Part shown: positions 58,226 to 64,000 of the stretch, one piece after another
How the letters are laid out: each line of letters begins with the position of its first letter
Numbering within the stretch: the first letter of the stretch is position 1
NCBI RefSeq assembly: GCF_037392515.1
Contig: NC_090285.1
Coordinates: forward strand, 7,260,501-7,324,500
Source: Haliotis asinina
Taxonomy: Eukaryota; Mollusca; Gastropoda; Lepetellida; Haliotidae
Direction of reading: 5' to 3'
Length of the DNA stretch: 64,000 nucleotides
Translations under genes and position numbers: made by a program
The notes under the pieces: model-generated
What the model saw: only the letters and a program-made list of their open reading frames with translations
The model's database searches: none
Told to the model about the DNA's origin: nothing

Positions 58226-61200
58226 ATGAATACGAAACAAAGTTGCATATAATGCAATAATATTTAAGGAGTCCTTAATCCCCTTATTCACATCGCCCAT
58301 TCAGAGGTTACATTATACAGTCTTTGCGTTTGTAAAATCTTGGCTGGGATGAAGTAAGCTTGGGGGCTAGCGGTATAAGACGTGAAGACAGTCCTTGTAA
58401 AACAGATGATGCTCGCGCACATTTTGTGTCAGATCATGAATACTTAACTGCTGAAACCCGTGCTTACTGACACACCACACGAGCATTAATCACACACCAC
58501 CCATTTTGTATATATGTACGAAAACATTACGTTGTTGTATAAGCTCTGTGAAGCATGAAATTCGTACTGAAAGGGAACAGAGGATCCCTGTCTCGAACTG
58601 GTAGTCCATGACATTCAAACAGCTCGTCGATGGGGTTCATGTCGGATCCTTGTGGGTCATGGTAATGCTTCGATGAGAGACTACGTCTCGGGAATGATGA
58701 CGTCAAGCGCAGTCACCCAGGAATACACGTCGGCTGGACAGGGGATGGCGAACATCAAGTTGGGACACACCATCGTTGCGTCATGCATGCCAATAACCTA
58801 TGATGAACCTCTTCACCTTTAGTTATGTTGTCCTTCAAATCAGCACAGAAAACTGGCGTGCACATGCTACTAAAGTTTAGAAATTGAAACCCAAATATGC
58901 TTGCCGCCTTCGTATAGTGTGAACAAGCGATCAATATGTTCTAACAAATTTTACGAAGCACGTGCACTGAGCGTGCCAAGTCGAGCAGGTGTAGAATCTT
59001 CCACTTCTTGCCTCCGCGCAGTTTAACTGAAGTTATTTGTTTGTTCAGACATACATGGAAACGGAAACAAGTCCAATTCCACAGACGACGACTTCATCAC
59101 AAACGCACTATCTCGAATGAAGCATCGATAATTATACCATTACACAATCCATGGAATTTGTTCCCATAAGACGAAACATGAGAAAGGACACATGGTCAGT
59201 GTTGTAATGTGTTTATTGCATCAGTCTCCCATGCCATCTCAATGCAGGTATATTTGGTACTCTGGCACAATCCAAGAATGTTTCCGATAACGCCATATAT
59301 CATTGCAGCCGTATGTCAATGACAAGGTGCATAGTTCGGTGGTGTTCGTGCAGTCATGGGCAGTAATTAGAATGTGCCATGGTGTGACTCGGGTCAAAGG
59401 GCGTGGTGCCGTGCATCCGTGCTTTTAAGTTTCCATGGTGACAAAAAGGGGTATCTCAAGATAATCCGGCAGCAAGTAACATGGGCTGGTGTAATCCACT
59501 TGGAGACTCTCGTGCAGTGATACAAACATAAGTCAGTCATGCGCTTTCTGTTGATCGTGTTGTCCGGTTAGAAATAAAATGGTTGTGCAAATAGCATTCG
59601 TGAGTATGACACCAGTTGTGCAAGTTTCTTTTGTTTATGACCATTCAGCGGTGTGCAGCTAACGTGCAAAACTTACGTTTCTTTTCAAATAAGGTTTGTC
59701 ATCGACCATTTCAAGTGCTGGGTGTAGCTAAAAGATTTGTTCTGAAACAAGTGCAAGAACTACGTTTGTGAGTGAGTGAGTGAGTGAGTGAGTGAGAGTG
59801 AATAGTGCTTCATGCCATCGTCAGCCATACCAGTCTTTGATGTGTTGTTAAATTGTGTACAAACCCTTGCCTGATCGGGTGACAATCTACAGGGACAGGG
59901 AGAAAACTCAAGTGGTCGTCACTCAGGTGTTGAATTGTTTTATGCTTTTAAAGAAATAATGATAACAAGAGAAGGCAACTTGCTTCACACTACACTTCTG
60001 TGTATTGAATCGAACCCCACAAACTAATGATTAATATTACATGTGTGACTTTCCATACAATCTGTGCTTGGATCTCATAACAATCATAAGAAAGATAGTT
60101 ACTGTATGCAGAATCAAAGAGTAAAAGGGACTCAACCTTCAGATAAATACACGTTTGCTTCACTCAAGACAGGTGGAGGGAAAAGGAAGTTATTGATACT
60201 CAAAAATCATAAACAAGCTCCCACTTATTCTCCCATTAACCGATTTCTTGAGAGACAGAATCTGGGTAGAGTGTTTGTGACCTATTCTAAATTGGAATCA
60301 AAGAGGCTTTGAGGAGAGGGGTTTTCTGACATGGTCTAACCTTGAATCCACACAGAGATTCTGGTTAGAAAATTATAAGGCCCATCTTCAGCCACCATTC
60401 CAGAACTCTGCAGGGAGACATCATGGTTTGATTGTCTCTTCTTTATCAGGCTGAGGGAAGATCTGGCAACATGCACACATGACATCATTGTGAGTGGGTG
60501 TAGTGATATAAAAAATCAAACTGTGCAGTGACTGCTTCTAGTGTGCTTTTTGCATCGCAGGGCCTTGACCTCTATCTAATGGGACTTGTGCTGGTCGAGG
60601 ATCATGCATATGGCATTTACAGCCTTTCAGTGAGAAGGGTTGTGTGGACATCCATAACAGTACATATTGTGACATTGCGACACTGAATCAGTATATCTGA
60701 AGATAAATCTCAGGGTTCACAAAAACATATAGAAAATACTTGTATGTAAAGTACAAAATGCAGATTGTAAGCACCTTATATGTGAGGACTGAGTCTATAA
60801 ATGGGTAATGAAACAACCATCAAATATGAATGTTGTAAGTAGATGAGTGTTTTGGAGAAGTGTAAACTGGTTGCAATGACACTCAGGATCAATGAAGTAC
60901 AAGGGACTTGTTTCACTATGTCTTTTAAAATCTCATCATTTCAAAATCAGTTCTTACTGGCAAAGAAGAATAAGTTGAACGACTACCTGAATACCTGACT
61001 ACCTGAGTGCTGCCCACTGCCCACTCACCATTGTGAGTGAAGGGGTCCAGGGTTGCAACATTACTTACTTGCTACATTGGCCACGCGAGAGTCTTATGAG
61101 CAAGGCGTGTGCAGCTATGTACGGAATCAATTTCATCGTCATGCACTACATCTGCTCTCCCTTTCACGAGCCAACGAGCCAAATGGGTTTACTGATGGAC

Positions 61201-63500
61201 GTGCACCACACACTTCTTGTAAATATGTTCTCTGCTCTGGTCCAACTTATCCTTGTTTGCTGGTAGTTATTACTTGGACATGCCATTATGGGACAAGGTA
61301 TAACAAGGTACTCCAAAGGATAGTTATGTGCAGGCCGAAGACTTTGTTCAGTGATAGTGCAAAATAGGATCTGATTTTTAGACTAAAATTTTATGATATG
61401 AGATTACCTGTTTCACAAAGCAAACAATCTTCTGTGCATCAGCCATGACTGACAGTTCTATACAGACCTATGATCGAATTGGATCAGGACTTATGTTGTA
61501 CAAAAACTTTGAGACCTCACAAAGTCACCTTTGTGTTCAGATGGTTGTAAATCTATGTTAAATTAAACAAGCTGAATCACTTACACCATGGATAGCCTGG
61601 TTGAACATGGTCCTGTTTCAGAAAATGATCGTAATCTGGAGATTAACATTGACCAATGTCTACCACAGTGCCAATAGTGTTTAATGAGACTGAGACCAGG
61701 CTGCTGTTCAAAGATTTTCAACAAAATGTCCAATATATTCAAGTGAGGGACCTAACAGTCTTAATACATATACTTCACTTTCTGTCTCTTGGCCTGCTTA
61801 AACAGATCAGTGCTCTGCAGCACCATCTTCCTGTACAGATAACAGAATCACTGAAGTCCCCACATACACACTGTGTCTGACCTGAGCTTCATGAACAATG
61901 ATGAAACAATGGTAAACATTTAGCTTTATGGTATGTGAAAGGTACAATAGCATTTGAAGTCAACAAAAATAAAATGAAAGCATTTGACCTCTTGGATCAG
62001 CGATTTGACACTGACAGGACATGACCAACATCCATCAAGAGAGCGATACATGACAGTAACATTAACTAAACCATCCTAGAACCACCATGTTGAAAAAGCA
62101 ATTCTAGGAAAAGCATTTGTTGTCAGGAATACATTTTAAAAAGCATTCACAAAAAATATCTGAAAATGGTTCAGACCAGTAAAACTTAATTATCAGATGA
62201 TTACACACTTATTCCAGAAAGCAATGAATTACTATTTTTTTCATTTCCTTCAAACGAAGAACAAATTATTCAAATTTGTCATTTTGGCATACATTACCAA
62301 AATCTGATTCTGAAACAAAAAAAGGTATAAAATAAGTGACATGACATTGTGATTTCTGAAGATTAAGCTCTACTGGCCCTAGTGTGAACTTAGTCAGATT
62401 CTGATATAGATTACCATGATTAGCAAGAGACAGATTCCTTTAGCACATTTAATGTCCATCAAACACACATTTCTTTAATACAAATGGCTGCTTATGAGCT
62501 AAAATCCATTCCCGCAATTTCTTCTGACAACAGCTAATGGACCAAAAAACTTATGTCCAAGATTGACATAAGCCAACCACAGAAACAGACTAGTATGGTC
62601 AATATAAGCATGCATTCTAAAAGTATGTCCACTGGCATTCCATAAAGTATACAATGGAGTCCTATGTAAGTCTCAAGGTACCATTCCCCTCTCTCAAATA
62701 CGTAATGATCATACAAGAATCAGGTCCTGACCAGTACATGAGATTGTTTCCATCTTACAAGACTGACACGACAACAAGGGACATTTTGAGACCCTTTCAA
62801 TTCACTTATTAGATCATTATTGGCCTGCTGCCTCTTTACATAGTCAGAAAACGTATTTTGATACAAAACTATATATTCCATATTTACCTGGTGTATCATC
62901 GTGCTTAGTTTCATAACAAAATAGTCATGGTATATTCAAGTATACATTTAAAGAATTCCTCTTTTCAAAACCAATTTAGGTATACCAGTGGTTACTATAC
63001 TTAGACACAGCCAACCACCATTGCACCAGCTGTATAAGTGAAGACACATAGTCGTATCCTTTGGTAAGTACAAGGATGAATAATGAAGAAAATGAATACT
63101 GTAAATTGTCACATATAAACACAGATGCCAACCCCCGAGTGTTGCAAACAGTAATCAAATAGGATCAAAATTAGTATAAAATCAAAATTGACTATAAAAT
63201 TAGTAGTCAGCTAAATACTTAAAATCATGATGGATTCTAAGAAAGGCAATATGACACCAATCAAGAGTAAGCTTCGATTTCACATACCCCCACCCAAGAT
63301 TTCCAAATAATCCGATTACATTTCTTTTTGTTGGCCAAAATGTACTCAATTGATGACAATGTAGTTTCGTCCACGGAATTTTAATGAATCTCCTTCAAAT
63401 TTTCTAGAAATTCTGGTGCAGTCATATTGGCATAAACTGACTCTAAAATTTGTAGCAAGTACGATAAAATCGTAGACGTTGGCATCTCTGTCTATACCCG
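58226..63500. other. Intergenic or intronic stretch without a recognised gene
   Basis: A (GTGA)n run at 59769-59802 is the only clear repeat. The open frames at 60064-60312, 61033-61367 and 61656-61880 have no family motif or paired splice sites. The right half is AT-rich and could be a long 3' UTR or intron of a gene beyond the window. Confidence 0.45.
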
Positions 63501-63509
63501 CCACATACT

Positions 63510-63635
63510 AGCAGTCAGTCAGTCACCAGTGAAATCATGTGGCAGACACATTCCAGCTGAGTCATGGTAGAGTGGAATCAAACTCTGTGGCTAAACAAGC
63601 AAGTGTTTTAACCACGAGGCCAATCCTCCCATTTA
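63510..63635 (-). repeat. SINE family 2, old copy
   Basis: It keeps the head in complement (TTTAACCACGAGGCCAATCC) and a diverged tail (ACATTCCAGCTGAG). Confidence 0.55.
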
Positions 63636-63929
63636 CTTGAACATTTACTGTGTTCAATATCATCTTAATGACGATAGGTAATACTTAAACGACAAAATGA
63701 CATGCCCACAAGACAAAATGACATCACACATAATTATCAATTTGATTCAGAAAAGTGAATAGTTATGTGTACATTGATGTCATGATCAGGTGATGCACAT
63801 TTACATGAAATCACTTGTACATTACAGCTAAATGATCATCACCAAAACTGTGAAAAAACGTAACCAAATTACATAATTCTGTCAACAAAGAATGACAAAC
63901 AGGTCTGTAATATTACAAGTCTGAGCTGA

Positions 63930-64000
63930 AGTGAGTGAGTGAGTGAGTGAGTGAGTGAGTGAGTCGGGTTTAATGCTGCTTCAGTGAGTAATCCAGGTAT
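63930..64000 (-). repeat. (GTGA)n and start of a SINE tail at the window edge
   Basis: A GTGA run followed by GGGTTTAATGCTGC, the tail junction seen in SINE families 1 and 2. It is cut by the window end. Confidence 0.6.

Noticed and set aside
60064-60312. 82-codon basic open frame
   Set aside because: No homology recognised, no surrounding splice signals, and compositional bias fits AT-rich noncoding DNA.
61033-61367. Two overlapping plus-strand frames of 77 and 104 codons
   Set aside because: No motif, no splice partners and overlapping frames of similar length, as expected by chance.

Overview
The window is animal nuclear DNA, most probably from a gastropod mollusc close to abalone (Haliotis). 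The organism call rests on multi-exon genes with GT-AG introns, dense SINEs ending in (ACTC)n or, read the other way, (GTGA)n, and SINE heads that I recall from Haliotis sequences. It is an inference and no search was run. About 10% of the window is host coding sequence or its immediate splice context. Most of the rest is introns and intergenic DNA filled with mobile elements.

Layout. (1) 1-6955, minus strand: the 5' part of a large protein with a DUF4062-type N-terminal domain (TEP1/TTC41/NWD1-like). Its 3' end was not found and probably lies left of the window. (2) 7355-16424, plus strand: a complete 15-exon LAS1L gene (581 aa), head to head with gene 1 across about 400 bp. (3) 16.4-31.2 kb: a repeat-rich interval between the convergent genes LAS1L and NADSYN1. 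It holds an old CR1/L2-like LINE fragment, a pogo/Tigger-like MITE inserted into a tRNA-derived SINE, a piggyBac-type C-terminal fragment, and a 6.3 kb DIRS tyrosine-recombinase retroelement with identical inverted terminal repeats. (4) 31380-49893, minus strand: a complete 19-exon NADSYN1 (816 aa) with all catalytic residues and a C-terminal tail absent from human. Intron 1 may hold a small two-exon gene on the same strand. (5) 49.9-55.3 kb: intergenic, with a Tc1-like remnant, short tandem repeats and an unidentified inverted duplicate. (6) 55590-56693, minus strand: a complete single-exon class A GPCR of the GPR45/GPR63 type. (7) 56.7-64 kb: no gene recognised.

The host genes do unrelated jobs: LAS1L acts in ribosome biogenesis (ITS2 cleavage), NADSYN1 makes the last step to NAD+, the GPCR is a plasma-membrane receptor, and the DUF4062 protein belongs to a STAND/WD or TPR architecture. 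Both long gene models were built by hand from homology and splice sites. Summed exon lengths stay in frame from ATG to stop (1746 and 2451 bp including stop), which is strong internal support.

The most notable non-gene structures are a set of long foldback (palindromic) elements, one a roughly 415 bp hairpin in a LAS1L intron; a minisatellite made of copies of the exon 13 splice-donor region of NADSYN1; 5S-rRNA-headed SINEs, one sitting a few bases from a splice donor; and the textbook DIRS end/internal-complementary-region structure.
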